Source of the DNA: Onishia taeanensis | Lineage (GTDB): Bacteria > Pseudomonadota > Gammaproteobacteria > Pseudomonadales > Halomonadaceae | Length of the DNA stretch: 64,000 nt | NCBI RefSeq assembly: GCF_013349955.1 | Contig: NZ_JABVXC010000002.1 | Span: 248,001 to 312,000, forward strand | Reading direction: 5' to 3' | Part shown: piece after piece, positions 19,849-28,905 of the stretch | Numbering within the stretch: position 1 is the stretch's first letter | How the letters are laid out: the number at the start of each line of letters is the position of its first letter | Notes under the pieces: generated by a model | Seen by the model: the letters and a program-made list of their open reading frames with translations, nothing else | What the model was told of the DNA's origin: nothing | The model's database searches: none | Translations under genes and position numbers: made by a program

Positions 19849-20056
19849 TCTGTGGTGACAACAGCTCTCAGGGCACGCAGCGGTGGCAAGACAAGGGATG
19901 GGCTGACAGCCACCATCATCCAGAGGTTTCGATAAGCGGTGCCGGACAGGGCTCCACTCCTGCGCATGCGTGGATCACATCACCGCGCTGCAGGAACCAA
20001 AATCAGTAGGGACAGGGTAAAAAAGCGCCACCAGCGAGTCACGACGCTGGCTGGGG

Positions 20057-20761
20057 TCAGCTATCGGAAGCCATTCGAGCCCTGAGACGACTCACGGCCT
20101 GACTGTGCAGCTGGCAGACACGAGACTCGGTCACGCCGAGCACCGCTCCGATTTCCTTGAGGTTCAGTTCTTCTTGGTAGTAGAGCGCCATCAGCTGCTT
20201 TTCACGCTCCGGCAAGGCACCGATGGCCTCTACCAGCTGTTCGCGCTGCTGGCTATCGACCAGTGCCGCAAAAGGAGACTGCGGCCCACCAGCTCCGGCC
20301 TGGGGTTCGCCGCTTTCGGCTACCAACTCTTCGAAAGGCAACAGATGGCCGTTATTGGTATCGCTCAACAGCTGGCGGTAGACATCCATCGGCATGTCGA
20401 GATCGGCGGCAATTTCCCGCTCCTCCGGTGGCCGACCCAACTGCTGTTCGAGACGGCGCACACTGGCGTCCACGCTGCGGGCATTGCGCCTGACGCTGCG
20501 CGGCATCCAGTCGCGGGTTCTCAGTTCATCGATCATGGCGCCGCGAATGCGCTGGCTGGCAAAGGTCGTAAAACTCGCGCCCGCCTTGGCGTCAAAGCGC
20601 CCTAGGGCATCCAGCAACCCCACCATGCCCGCCTGAATCAGGTCATCCAGCTCGACCGCTGCCGGCAACTTGACCTGCAGCGAGAGTGCCTGGCGCCGGA
20701 CCACAGGCAGGTACTGCTCAAGCATTGCATTTTGATCGATCTTGCCCTGTGCCGTGTACAT
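20057..20761 (-). CDS. fliA: RNA polymerase sigma factor FliA (sigma-28)
   Basis: 234-residue flagellar sigma factor that directs late (class III) flagellar and chemotaxis promoters. Seen: region 2 (ELDDLIQAGMVGLLDALGRF, FTTFASQRIRGAMIDELR), region 3 (VDASVRRLEQQLGRPPEERE) and region 4 (LPEREKQLMALYYQEELNLK, GVTESRVCQLHSQAVSRL). It follows flhE and has its own upstream region with an FlhDC-box-like dyad, as expected for a class II gene. The partner anti-sigma FlgM is not in the window. Confidence 0.95.
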   Translation of the reverse strand: MYTAQGKIDQNAMLEQYLPVVRRQALSLQVKLPAAVELDDLIQAGMVGLLDALGRFDAKAGASFTTFASQRIRGAMIDELRTRDWMPRSVRRNARSVDASVRRLEQQLGRPPEEREIAADLDMPMDVYRQLLSDTNNGHLLPFEELVAESGEPQAGAGGPQSPFAALVDSQQREQLVEAIGALPEREKQLMALYYQEELNLKEIGAVLGVTESRVCQLHSQAVSRLRARMASDS

Positions 20762-20872
20762 CCTGTTGCCTCAAGGACCGACATGGAGCCGGAAAGCGTG
20801 GTTAGGACGAGGCTCCGAAAACTGTGGAGTTCGATACACTCTATTATTAAGCCTGCCCTGCCTGGCAGAAGG

Positions 20873-20906
20873 GTGAAATAGCCCCTAATGATGGCGGTTA
20901 TTTCAC
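20873..20906 (-). promoter_or_regulatory. Candidate FlhDC box upstream of fliA
   Basis: Inverted repeat GTGAAATAGCC ... GGTTATTTCAC: eleven bases per arm with one mismatch and a 12-nt gap. The arms match the published FlhDC consensus halves (AAATARCG and CGYTATTT) with normal N10-12 spacing. It overlaps the flhE stop codon. A TAATAATA stretch about 25 nt nearer fliA could be the -10 element. Confidence 0.6.
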
Positions 20907-21329
20907 TGATGAAGCGCCTCGACTTCGGTAATTGACGATCACCTGCAGACCCTGGACCTTGACCGCCCGGCGCTGACCGTTGGGCAGTAGGAAGCGAAAA
21001 TGCAGCGCACTAGCGGCCTGCCAGGACATGGGAGCGGTACGCCGCCCCCGAGGAGAGGTCAGGGACAGGCACTCGCTACCCTGACATAGCCATGCCCTGA
21101 CCGCCCGGTCAGAGGGTAGGCGAAACCGCCAACTGACCTCGCTGACCTGTCGGCCCACCAGCCGTGAGGGGTTAGCCGCCGAGAGCGCCTCAGAGCTTGT
21201 CACCCGTCCCGGAACGGCCACGGTCACCGAAGGGGCATTGGCCACCCAACTGCCGGCCGCCAGACAGGTTGGCGCCATTCCCAGCATCATGGCGATGCAG
21301 ACGAATCGAATTGCCCAGTACCGGCTCAT
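20898..21329 (-). CDS. flhE: Flagellar protein FlhE
   Basis: 143-residue secreted protein. It has a signal peptide (MSRYWAIRFVCIAMMLGMAP, cleavage near CLAAG) and a small beta-rich domain. The paired cysteines in AWLCQGSECLSL and the ending LQVIVNYR match E. coli FlhE (LCSQSRC, EVIVNYR). FlhE is a periplasmic protein linked to the flagellar export gate and proton leakage. The ATG overlaps the preceding stop (ATGA). It normally follows flhA; here flhF and an orphan gene intervene. Confidence 0.82.
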   Translation of the reverse strand: MSRYWAIRFVCIAMMLGMAPTCLAAGSWVANAPSVTVAVPGRVTSSEALSAANPSRLVGRQVSEVSWRFRLPSDRAVRAWLCQGSECLSLTSPRGRRTAPMSWQAASALHFRFLLPNGQRRAVKVQGLQVIVNYRSRGASSVK

Positions 21330-21961
21330 GGCGCCAGCACCAGCAGGTCGATATCGAACGCCTCGCGAGCCATTTGCTGCAGATTGTTGAGCAAGCCGCG
21401 CCGCGAAGCCACCGGCGGATGCAGTGCCAACATGCGCCGGGGCCCGCCGCCACGCCGGACGGCCCGCATCACATTGAAGGCTTGCCGAAAACCGTCGCCG
21501 TCGGTCTCGACCCACAACGCCCAGCGTTTTTCCTGGCTGGCCAGTTGGGCCAGTCGTGGGCTGTAGGCATCGCAGGCAACGACCTGCCAAGCGGCTGGAT
21601 CACCGACCCAGCGCTTCCCCTGCCGTGACCAACTGACCAACGCCGCCTGTGCAAGCTCAATGCCATCGACCTTGGGAAGCCCCAGCACCATCAACGGAAT
21701 GGTCGGGGAGGGCTCTGGCTCTGACTCTGGTTCTGGCTCCGGCTCGGGCTTCAGTTCTGGCTTCAGTTCCGGCTGGGGTTCCGGTGTCGGCTCGGGTGTT
21801 GACGCCTCGCTCGGGCCCAGTGTGGCCGAATCATCCGAAACATTGGCGGCGGCATCAGCCAACGGCTGATCATCGGAGCGGACGGTCTCATCCGGGGCTT
21901 CATCGCCAGAGGCGACGCGTTCCTGAGCCCAGCGGCGCAGGCCAGCTGCCTGGTCACTCAT
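21326..21961 (-). CDS. Unrecognised protein with Pro/Glu-rich linker, between flhF and flhE
   Basis: 211 residues, not recognised. Residues about 1-55 are polar, about 56-90 form a repetitive Pro-Glu/Lys linker (PEPQPELKPELKPEPEPE), and the last 120 form a compact domain starting IPLMVLGLPKVDGIELAQAA and ending DIDLLVLAP. ATG 21961 is 2 nt after the flhF stop with AGGGCG upstream, and the stop overlaps flhE, so it is locked into the flhBAF operon. It sits where flhG would be expected but has no P-loop (no KGGVGKT). A structural or regulatory partner of FlhF is only a guess. Confidence 0.7.
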   Translation of the reverse strand: MSDQAAGLRRWAQERVASGDEAPDETVRSDDQPLADAAANVSDDSATLGPSEASTPEPTPEPQPELKPELKPEPEPEPESEPEPSPTIPLMVLGLPKVDGIELAQAALVSWSRQGKRWVGDPAAWQVVACDAYSPRLAQLASQEKRWALWVETDGDGFRQAFNVMRAVRRGGGPRRMLALHPPVASRRGLLNNLQQMAREAFDIDLLVLAP

Positions 21962-21963
21962 AG

Positions 21964-24246
21964 TCAACGCCCTGTCTGTTCACTGAAGTGGCGAATCGCC
22001 TCACGGGCATCTAACACCTGTATCAAGCCTTCCAACAGGCTCTTGGCACGGCGTGGCCGACGACCCGCCTGTAATCGCAACAGATGCGCACGCACGTCCA
22101 TGGCCCAATCCTCTTCGGCATGCTCGAGATGCAGGGCCAAGGCGGCAATGCCCGTCGCCATGAACACCCGGAGCTCGCTGTCGATGGCAAGCGGCCCATG
22201 CCCGGCGAGCTGCCGTGATGCCTGGCGAGCAAGTGTCGGCAGTTCATCGTTGCCAAGCTGCTCGAGCAATGCCGCTCGGCCAGAGTCGATCGACCACCAG
22301 GTCGGCGACAAGGCGTAACGACGGGTCAGCATCGTACCGCTATCACGCCCACGCACCTCGGCGAACCAGGCACACAAGGCATCGCCGCCGGACTCTCCGG
22401 CAGCGTAGCTTACGACCTCAAGTCGGCGCAGCATGACCTTGGCCGCCTGGCCACGATAGCGAATCAATGCGGGCTCAATGGCCTGTGCCTCATCGGCAAG
22501 CCCGGCAAGAGGCAGCCGCTCGCCGCGATACAGCACGCGGCTATTGCCCTGTGCCTGGCTCAACCAGCCGCTGCCACGCGCTTGAAGCCAGGCTCTTGTC
22601 CGCGCATCCGGCAGCCGGGGCAGCAAATGAGCGCTGACTCCCAACGTCGTCTCGGCCCACTCCATGCGAGCGCTTTGTCCCGCCATCAACCGGTGCTCGG
22701 GAAACGGTTGGACCGCCGGGCGTCCATCGCCATCGAGGGCCAGATGAGGGAGCCCCCAGTCTTCGCCCTGAAGCGTCGATGACCGCGCCCACAGTAGCGT
22801 GGTCACTGTCGCCGGCACCCGCGCATGCAGAGGTGCCAAACGTTCTGAATGCAGGCTCGGCGGCAGTGAGCTGATCGCCCACGCATCAGCAAGAGTGTCG
22901 AAACCGGGTACCCGGGCATGCAGCATGTCCCAGATACTACCAAGCGCCCTGCCCTGTCCGAGCAATGCCGGTGCGCCTCGACTGGCACTGGCCTGAGGTT
23001 CATCGGCCTGAGCATCGGCGAAGGGTGAGGGCACGCCTGCCGTCAGCGCTTCTCGAATCAGTTCCTGTGCATCGGCCATCCCCAGATCTTCGGGCACCCG
23101 CTGACCGTGAGACACGAAGTGCAGCGTCAACCCGTGGCGGATCAGGGTGTCCAGGGCGCCACCCAGTCTAGCGGCTTCGTCCTGCTTGGTGAGAATGGCA
23201 TCCTCAAGGCGTCCGCCAACGGCGCGGGCAGACTGTAAGTAAGTGGTCACCACCTCATCGATCGTCTCGCCCTGGCTGGCGGCATTGAGTAGTAACACCA
23301 AGCGGACGTCACGACTGTCGCCACGCAGGTGAGCAATCTGTTCAAGTAGCCGGCGATCACGCTGGCTCATGCCCACGGTATCGACGATCACCAAGTGCTT
23401 ATCGACCAACTGCGGCAAGAGACTTTCCAGCGGACGGTCGGCTTCGAGCGCATGCATCTCGATGCCCATCAGGTCGGCATAAATACGCAGCTGGTCCTGG
23501 GCGCCGATCCGGTAGGCATCGGTAGTGACCAGAACCGCCCGCTCCGGGCCATGTCGCATCACATAGCGAGCGGCCAGCTTGGCCGTCGTGGTGGTCTTGC
23601 CCACGCCGGTTGGCCCCACCAGGGCAATCACTCCGCCCTGGTCGAGCAGGGCCTCGGGCTCCGGTGTAACGGCAAGCCGGGCCACCAACTGGCGTTGAAG
23701 CCACGCCCGCTGATTCTCCTGGGACGTGTCGGCGAGTTCCGCAGGCAAAGCCGCCAGTAGCTCGGCGACCAATTCATGGCCGAAGCCCGATGCCAGCAAG
23801 CGGCGACGCAGATCGGATCCAGGACCAGGCCCGGAGCGGCCTTGCTGACCGAGCATCTGGCGCATTTCCTGCATTTCACCCAGCAGTTGTTGGCTGAGGG
23901 CGGCGAAGTCCTGGGGCGAAGAAACACTGGCGGCTGGCGGAATCGAGGGCGCCTCTACGGCTGGCCGTGTGTGCGCCATCAGTCCTGAAGAGGCACGATG
24001 CGCGGCTCGCCAGTCAAGACCGCCGTCGCTTCCAGCGGTGGTCGTCGCTTGCGAGGCAGGCGGTGCCTGACGGGCAGCCGGCTCAGATGTCGCCATGGCA
24101 TCAGCTGCATCGTCGGCCATGGCAAGAATCTCGACGCCGTCTTCGACCGGGCGATTAGCGAGAATAAGCGCATCATCGCCCAGCAGCGCCCGCACCTGGC
24201 GCATGGCCTCGCGGCTGGTCGCCCCCAGGAAGCGTTTCACGCTCAT
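21964..24246 (-). CDS. flhF: FlhF, SRP-like GTPase, with long C-terminal extension
   Basis: 760 residues, far longer than usual FlhF (about 400-500). The N-terminal basic region (MSVKRFLGATSREAMRQVRA) and a Pro/Ala linker lead to the NG domain: GPTGVGKTTTTAKLAARY (about 211-228, Lys217), TTDAYRIGAQDQLRIYADLM and IVDTVGMSQRDRRLLEQIA. The GTPase part ends near residue 405. The last 350 residues (from about GSIWDMLHARVPGF) are a domain I do not recognise. FlhF places and times polar flagella in other genera, normally with FlhG. It overlaps flhA by 4 nt. Confidence 0.9.
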   Translation of the reverse strand: MSVKRFLGATSREAMRQVRALLGDDALILANRPVEDGVEILAMADDAADAMATSEPAARQAPPASQATTTAGSDGGLDWRAAHRASSGLMAHTRPAVEAPSIPPAASVSSPQDFAALSQQLLGEMQEMRQMLGQQGRSGPGPGSDLRRRLLASGFGHELVAELLAALPAELADTSQENQRAWLQRQLVARLAVTPEPEALLDQGGVIALVGPTGVGKTTTTAKLAARYVMRHGPERAVLVTTDAYRIGAQDQLRIYADLMGIEMHALEADRPLESLLPQLVDKHLVIVDTVGMSQRDRRLLEQIAHLRGDSRDVRLVLLLNAASQGETIDEVVTTYLQSARAVGGRLEDAILTKQDEAARLGGALDTLIRHGLTLHFVSHGQRVPEDLGMADAQELIREALTAGVPSPFADAQADEPQASASRGAPALLGQGRALGSIWDMLHARVPGFDTLADAWAISSLPPSLHSERLAPLHARVPATVTTLLWARSSTLQGEDWGLPHLALDGDGRPAVQPFPEHRLMAGQSARMEWAETTLGVSAHLLPRLPDARTRAWLQARGSGWLSQAQGNSRVLYRGERLPLAGLADEAQAIEPALIRYRGQAAKVMLRRLEVVSYAAGESGGDALCAWFAEVRGRDSGTMLTRRYALSPTWWSIDSGRAALLEQLGNDELPTLARQASRQLAGHGPLAIDSELRVFMATGIAALALHLEHAEEDWAMDVRAHLLRLQAGRRPRRAKSLLEGLIQVLDAREAIRHFSEQTGR

Positions 24247-26327
24247 CGATCACCTCCCACCATGCTGGTGATCCTTAGCGTACGATCATCGGGTATTTCG
24301 GCCTGAGACATCACCACCAGATTACGCAGGCGTCGGCGCAGGAAGCGCGAAAGCAGCGCACGCAGGCTGTGCTGGACCACCAGCACCGGCGGTTCGCCAC
24401 TCTGCTCTTGGCGCTCCAACGCCTTGGAGGCTTGCTCCATCAGGGTCTCGGCAAGGCCGGGTTCCAGGGCGCCACCGCTGTTCATGGCCTGCATCAGTAC
24501 CTGCTCGAGCTTGGCGTCCAGGCCGATCACATGCAGATCGCCCTGGGCCGGGAACCATTGCTGAGTGATCGCACGTCCCAGCGCGACGCGCACCATGGCG
24601 GTAAGGTCGCTGACCTCCACCTGGCCGCCGCCATGTTCGGCCAGCGTATCGAGAATGGTGCGCATGTCGCGAATCGACACATCTTCCTCGAGAAGTTGCT
24701 GGAGCAGCCGCTGCAACTGGGTGAGATTGACGATCTTCGGCACCACGTCTTCCACCAGGGACTTGTCCTCCGCGCTCAGCTTGTCGAGGAGTTGCTGAAC
24801 CTCTTGGCGTCCCAACATCTCGCCGGCATGCTGATGCAGCAAGTGGTTGAGGTGGGTCGCGACGACGGTGCCGGCATCGACCACGGTGTAACCGTAGACT
24901 TGGGCGTGTTCTCGCTGCGCAGCCTCGATCCACACGGCGGGCAGCCCAAAGGCGGGATCCTCGGTCCGAGTGCCTTCGAGCTGCCCCGAGACCTGGCCTG
25001 GGTCGATGGCCAGCCACTTGCCGGGATAGGCTTCGGCTTGGCCGATCTCGACCCCCTTGAGGGTAATCACATAGGTGTTGGCGCCCAGTTCGAGGTTGTC
25101 GCGAATATGCACGACAGGCGGCAGAAAGCCGACTTCCTGGGCATATTTCTTGCGAACGCTCTTGATGCGACCCAGCAGCTCGCCCTGCTGACGGTGGTCG
25201 ACCAGAGGGATCAGCCGATGCCCCACCTCGAGGCCCAAGGTATCGACCAGTTGAACATCGTCCCAGCTGGCTTCGGGGGCTTCCTGAGCGGGCGGAGGTG
25301 CGGTGTTGACCGCTTCTTCGGTCACGCGGTTTTGCTCGTTACGTTGCAGCCACCAGGCCAGACCGCCGAGCAGCACGGTGAAGATCAAAAACACCAGGTT
25401 GGGCATGCCCGGCACCAGACCCAGCAGCCCCATAACGCCGGCGGCCAGCCACAGCACCTGGGGGTTGATGAATAGCTGGCTGATCATCTGCTGGCCGACA
25501 TCTTGATCGGTGGTGACCCTGGAAACCGTCACACCGGCAGCGGTGGAGATCACCAGCGCCGGGATCTGTGCGACAAGGCCGTCACCGATGGTCAGCAGGG
25601 TATAGGTCTTGGCGGCGGTGCCGAAGTCCAGGTCATGCTGCATCATGCCAATCAACAGCCCGCCGATGATGTTGACCACCATGATGACAAGTCCCGCCAT
25701 GGCATCGCCACGCACGAACTTGCTGGCACCGTCCATGGAGCCGTAGAAGTCGGCTTCCTGGGATACATCGGAACGACGCTGACGCGCTTCGTCCTCACCG
25801 ATCAGGCCGGCATTGAGGTCGGCATCGATCGCCATCTGCTTGCCGGGCATGGCATCGAGCATGAAGCGAGCCCCCACTTCGGCGATACGCCCGGCCCCCT
25901 TGGTGATGACCATGAAGTTGATGATGACCAGGATCAGGAACACCACCAGGCCAACAGCGAAGTTGCCGCCGACCAGAAACTGACCAAATGCCTCGATGAC
26001 CTTGCCTGCCGAGTCGCCACCATTATGCCCTTCCATCAACACCACACGCGTCGAGGCCACATTCAATGACAGGCGCAACAGCGTAGTGAACAGCAGTACT
26101 GCCGGAAAGGCCGCGAAGTCGAGCGGCTTCTGGGTGAACATGCTGACCAATAACACCATCACCGCCAGGGCGATGTTAAAGGTGAAAAACAGGTCCAACG
26201 CGAAGGGGGGCAACGGCAGGATCATCATTGAAAGGATCATGATGATCAGCAGTGGACCCGCCAGCAGCTTCATCCGCATGTCGCCCAACAGATCCATGCG
26301 GCCCAGATAGTCAGTCAGCGCTCTCAT
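24243..26327 (-). CDS. flhA: Flagellar export-gate protein FlhA
   Basis: 694-residue inner-membrane component of the flagellar type III export gate. Eight predicted N-terminal helices (from LLAGPLLIIMILSMMILPLP), the conserved FHIPEP-type cytoplasmic loop (KGAGRIAEVGARFMLDAMPG, DLNAGLIGEDEARQRR) and a large cytosolic domain that docks chaperone-substrate complexes. Normal length. Downstream of flhB (38-nt gap) and overlapping flhF by ATGA. Confidence 0.96.
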   Translation of the reverse strand: MRALTDYLGRMDLLGDMRMKLLAGPLLIIMILSMMILPLPPFALDLFFTFNIALAVMVLLVSMFTQKPLDFAAFPAVLLFTTLLRLSLNVASTRVVLMEGHNGGDSAGKVIEAFGQFLVGGNFAVGLVVFLILVIINFMVITKGAGRIAEVGARFMLDAMPGKQMAIDADLNAGLIGEDEARQRRSDVSQEADFYGSMDGASKFVRGDAMAGLVIMVVNIIGGLLIGMMQHDLDFGTAAKTYTLLTIGDGLVAQIPALVISTAAGVTVSRVTTDQDVGQQMISQLFINPQVLWLAAGVMGLLGLVPGMPNLVFLIFTVLLGGLAWWLQRNEQNRVTEEAVNTAPPPAQEAPEASWDDVQLVDTLGLEVGHRLIPLVDHRQQGELLGRIKSVRKKYAQEVGFLPPVVHIRDNLELGANTYVITLKGVEIGQAEAYPGKWLAIDPGQVSGQLEGTRTEDPAFGLPAVWIEAAQREHAQVYGYTVVDAGTVVATHLNHLLHQHAGEMLGRQEVQQLLDKLSAEDKSLVEDVVPKIVNLTQLQRLLQQLLEEDVSIRDMRTILDTLAEHGGGQVEVSDLTAMVRVALGRAITQQWFPAQGDLHVIGLDAKLEQVLMQAMNSGGALEPGLAETLMEQASKALERQEQSGEPPVLVVQHSLRALLSRFLRRRLRNLVVMSQAEIPDDRTLRITSMVGGDR

Positions 26328-26365
26328 CGAGGCTCCTTGGTGATTTCATCGCTCGGGGCGTCAGG

Positions 26366-27502
26366 CTAGGCCCCATCATCCAGTTCGCTGGGGACCGGCA
26401 GATCATGAGGTGTCTCTGGCAACTCACCGCCCTCCTCGCGGACACTCTTGAGTCGCATCGACCAAGCCAGGACCTCGGCCACGGCCGTATAAAGCGCCAT
26501 GGGCACCTCTGCATCGAGGTCGACATGGCCGTGCAGAGCTCGTGCCAATGGCGGAGCCTCGAGGATCGGGACACGATGTTCTTCGCCCAACTCACGGATC
26601 CGCTTGGCTACCTCATCGGCACCCTTGGCCACCACCCGCGGCGCGGCCATCTTGCCCTGGTCGTAGCTAAGTGCCACGGCATAGTGTGTCGGGTTGGTCA
26701 CGATCACGTCGGCTTCCGGCACCTTGCTCATCATACGGTTGCGAGCCATGGCCTGTTGCTGGGAGCGAATGCGACCCTTGACTTGCGGATCACCCTCGGA
26801 CTCCTTGTGTTCCCGCTTAACCTCGTCCTTGCTCATGCGCAACTTCTTGGTATGACTCCATAGCTGGAAGGGAACATCGATAAGTACCGCCACGATCAGG
26901 GTCAGTATCATCAAACCACTGGCCGTCGCGGCCAGGCTCATGGCATTGGCCAGGGCTTGCTTGATGGGCTGGCTCATCAACGACATGAACTCGCCAAGAT
27001 GAGTCACCAGGAACCAGGCACCTACGCCTCCGACCAGCACCGACTTGGCGATCGCCTTGGCCAGCTCAGCCAAGGCTTGGGTCGAGAAAAGCCGCTTCAG
27101 CCCCTTGAGGGGGTTCAACTTGGAAAGCTGGGGCTGCAATGACTTGGCCGATATCAGCCATCCACCCAGCAAGGCCGGTGCGACCAGGGCCACGAATACC
27201 AGCAGGAGGAACAGCGGCAAGAGCGTGAACAAGGCATTCTGCCCAAGCGTCCAGGCATGGGTCAGCATGGGCATCACTTCGAGCGCCTGACGACGCTCGA
27301 ACAGAAACGACTGTTCCATGATCGTGCCCAGCTGGTTGTACAAGGTGTTGCCCATCGACCACAAGCCGATGACACCAGCCAACAACAACATGAAAGTCGC
27401 CAACTCTCGCGAACGGGCTACCTGACCGTCTTCACGCGCCTTCTGTTCTCGTCGGGGCGTGGGATCTTCTGTCTTTTCGTCATCACTGCTTTCATCGGCC
27501 AT
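26366..27502 (-). CDS. flhB: Flagellar export switch protein FlhB
   Basis: 378-residue membrane protein that switches export from rod/hook to filament substrates. Four membrane helices lie in the first 220 residues. The cytoplasmic domain carries the self-cleaving site in VTNPTHYAVALSYDQGKMAA, intact here. First gene of a flhB-flhA-flhF-orphan-flhE unit, with an FlhDC-box-like dyad about 80 nt upstream. A shorter paralogue of its C-terminal domain lies at 42728-43003. Confidence 0.96.
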   Translation of the reverse strand: MADESSDDEKTEDPTPRREQKAREDGQVARSRELATFMLLLAGVIGLWSMGNTLYNQLGTIMEQSFLFERRQALEVMPMLTHAWTLGQNALFTLLPLFLLLVFVALVAPALLGGWLISAKSLQPQLSKLNPLKGLKRLFSTQALAELAKAIAKSVLVGGVGAWFLVTHLGEFMSLMSQPIKQALANAMSLAATASGLMILTLIVAVLIDVPFQLWSHTKKLRMSKDEVKREHKESEGDPQVKGRIRSQQQAMARNRMMSKVPEADVIVTNPTHYAVALSYDQGKMAAPRVVAKGADEVAKRIRELGEEHRVPILEAPPLARALHGHVDLDAEVPMALYTAVAEVLAWSMRLKSVREEGGELPETPHDLPVPSELDDGA

Positions 27503-27583
27503 AAGCCATAACCAGCGGGCACTTCCAGAGAGGGCAATTCGATGCTGATCATTGTCGAGAAAGCGAGGAAGGGGCGATGCGTC

Positions 27584-27611
27584 AAATAGCGCGACGTATT
27601 AGGCCTTATTC
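27584..27611 (-). promoter_or_regulatory. Candidate FlhDC box upstream of flhB
   Basis: AAATAGCG followed by a diverged right half CCTTATTC; the left half is a perfect consensus match and the spacing agrees with the dyad near fliA. It lies in the 231-nt cheZ-flhB gap, 82 nt before the flhB start, consistent with class II control as in E. coli flhB. The rest of the gap shows no gene. Confidence 0.5.
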
Positions 27612-27733
27612 GGGCGCATGCGCCGTATCACCAAGCCGGGGGAAGCTTAAGCGGTAGGAAAGAAAATAGACAAACACAGCACGGGAGGCATGAAGCTCCG
27701 CCGAACATGACGATGTCCGGCGGGGCTCAAGGT

Positions 27734-28420
27734 TTAGAAACCCAGTTCATCCAGGAGGTCATCGACCTGGTCCTGACTACTCACTACATCCGGCGCCTCT
27801 GACTTGACTTGAGGGCCATTCAGCAGTGAGGCCTCACGCTTGGCGTCGGCCTCCCACTGCCCTTCGGCGCGACGCTTCATCTCGTCGCGACCCTGCTCGG
27901 CGGGCACGCTGTCGAGCAGCACCTGTACCAGCTGATGCTCGATCTCACGGATGACATCCATCATCTTCTTGATCACTTGGCCCGTCAGATCCTGAAAGTC
28001 CTGGGCCATCATGATTTCCATCAACTCCTTCTGCGTCCCTTGAGTCTTCTCGGGCACCTCTGCTAGATAGCTGCGCGTATCAATGACCAGCTCACGAGCT
28101 TCATCCAGTTCTTTCGGTGCGTCGAACCACTCAGCCCAGCGCTTGTCGAGCGACGAAGCGCGGGACTCGAGATCATCCTGCAGCGGCTGAGCCCGATCGA
28201 TGGCATTGAGTGCTCGGTCCGCCGCCTGTTCGGTCATCGAGGCCACGTAGTTCAGACGATCCCTCGCATCAGGAATCGCCTCGGCCGCCTTCTCGATTTC
28301 CTGGTCAAGCCCGAGCTCGCGCATGTTCTCACGCAGCATGCGCGTCAGCTGCCCAATGCGCTTCACCAGGTCTTCGCTGCCACCGCCGGGGGTAGACGCC
28401 TGTTGAGCATTTTCGCTCAT
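27734..28420 (-). CDS. cheZ: Chemotaxis phosphatase CheZ
   Basis: 228-residue CheY-P phosphatase. ATG 28420 with AGGAGA upstream. The long helical hairpin includes the catalytic stretch [20 protein letters not shown] with the conserved Asp and Gln, and the C-terminal CheY-binding peptide ends [12 protein letters not shown], as in E. coli. Follows cheY by 38 nt, so the regulator and its phosphatase are made together. Confidence 0.95.
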   Translation of the reverse strand: MSENAQQASTPGGGSEDLVKRIGQLTRMLRENMRELGLDQEIEKAAEAIPDARDRLNYVASMTEQAADRALNAIDRAQPLQDDLESRASSLDKRWAEWFDAPKELDEARELVIDTRSYLAEVPEKTQGTQKELMEIMMAQDFQDLTGQVIKKMMDVIREIEHQLVQVLLDSVPAEQGRDEMKRRAEGQWEADAKREASLLNGPQVKSEAPDVVSSQDQVDDLLDELGF

Positions 28421-28458
28421 GATCGTTTCTCCTGCCGAGGGCAAGCCCCTCGTCGTGA

Positions 28459-28848
28459 TTACATGCCGAGCTTTTCGAAGATCTTGTTCAGCTTCTCATC
28501 GAGCGTCGCGGCGGTGAACGGCTTGACCACATAACCATTGGCGCCTGCTTGAGCGGCGGCAATGATGTTTTCCTTCTTGGCTTCAGCGGTCACCATTAGC
28601 ACCGGCAACTCTTTCAGGCTATCGTCGCTGCGGATCTGCTTGAGCATCTCCAGACCATCGAGGTTGGGCATGTTCCAATCCGATACCACAAATTCAAAGC
28701 CGCCCTGCTTGAGCTTGTTCAGACCGTCCTGACCATCCTCGGCCTCTTCCACATTCGTGAACCCCAGCTCCTTGAGCAGGCTGCGCACGATACGCCGCAT
28801 GGTGGGAAAATCATCCACCACCAGAATTTTCATATCCTTATTGGCCAT
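28459..28848 (-). CDS. cheY: Chemotaxis response regulator CheY
   Basis: 130-residue single-domain receiver. With ATG 28848 (AAGAGG upstream) the phospho-acceptor is Asp57 in [13 protein letters not shown], the acidic pair is in ILVVDDFPT, and the conserved Thr and Lys occur in VTAEAKK and YVVKPF. CheY-P from CheA binds FliM to reverse the motor. In the cheB-receptor-cheY-cheZ run. Confidence 0.97.
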   Translation of the reverse strand: MANKDMKILVVDDFPTMRRIVRSLLKELGFTNVEEAEDGQDGLNKLKQGGFEFVVSDWNMPNLDGLEMLKQIRSDDSLKELPVLMVTAEAKKENIIAAAQAGANGYVVKPFTAATLDEKLNKIFEKLGM

Positions 28849-28905
28849 TTCAACCTCTTGCGTCATGTCGTCATTATCAAGACCGGCGAAGGTGCCGGCC
28901 CGTTA

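Noticed and set aside
21326..21961. Orphan protein as FlhG/FleN
   Set aside because: Position fits but there is no P-loop or MinD-type motif, and the size and composition differ.
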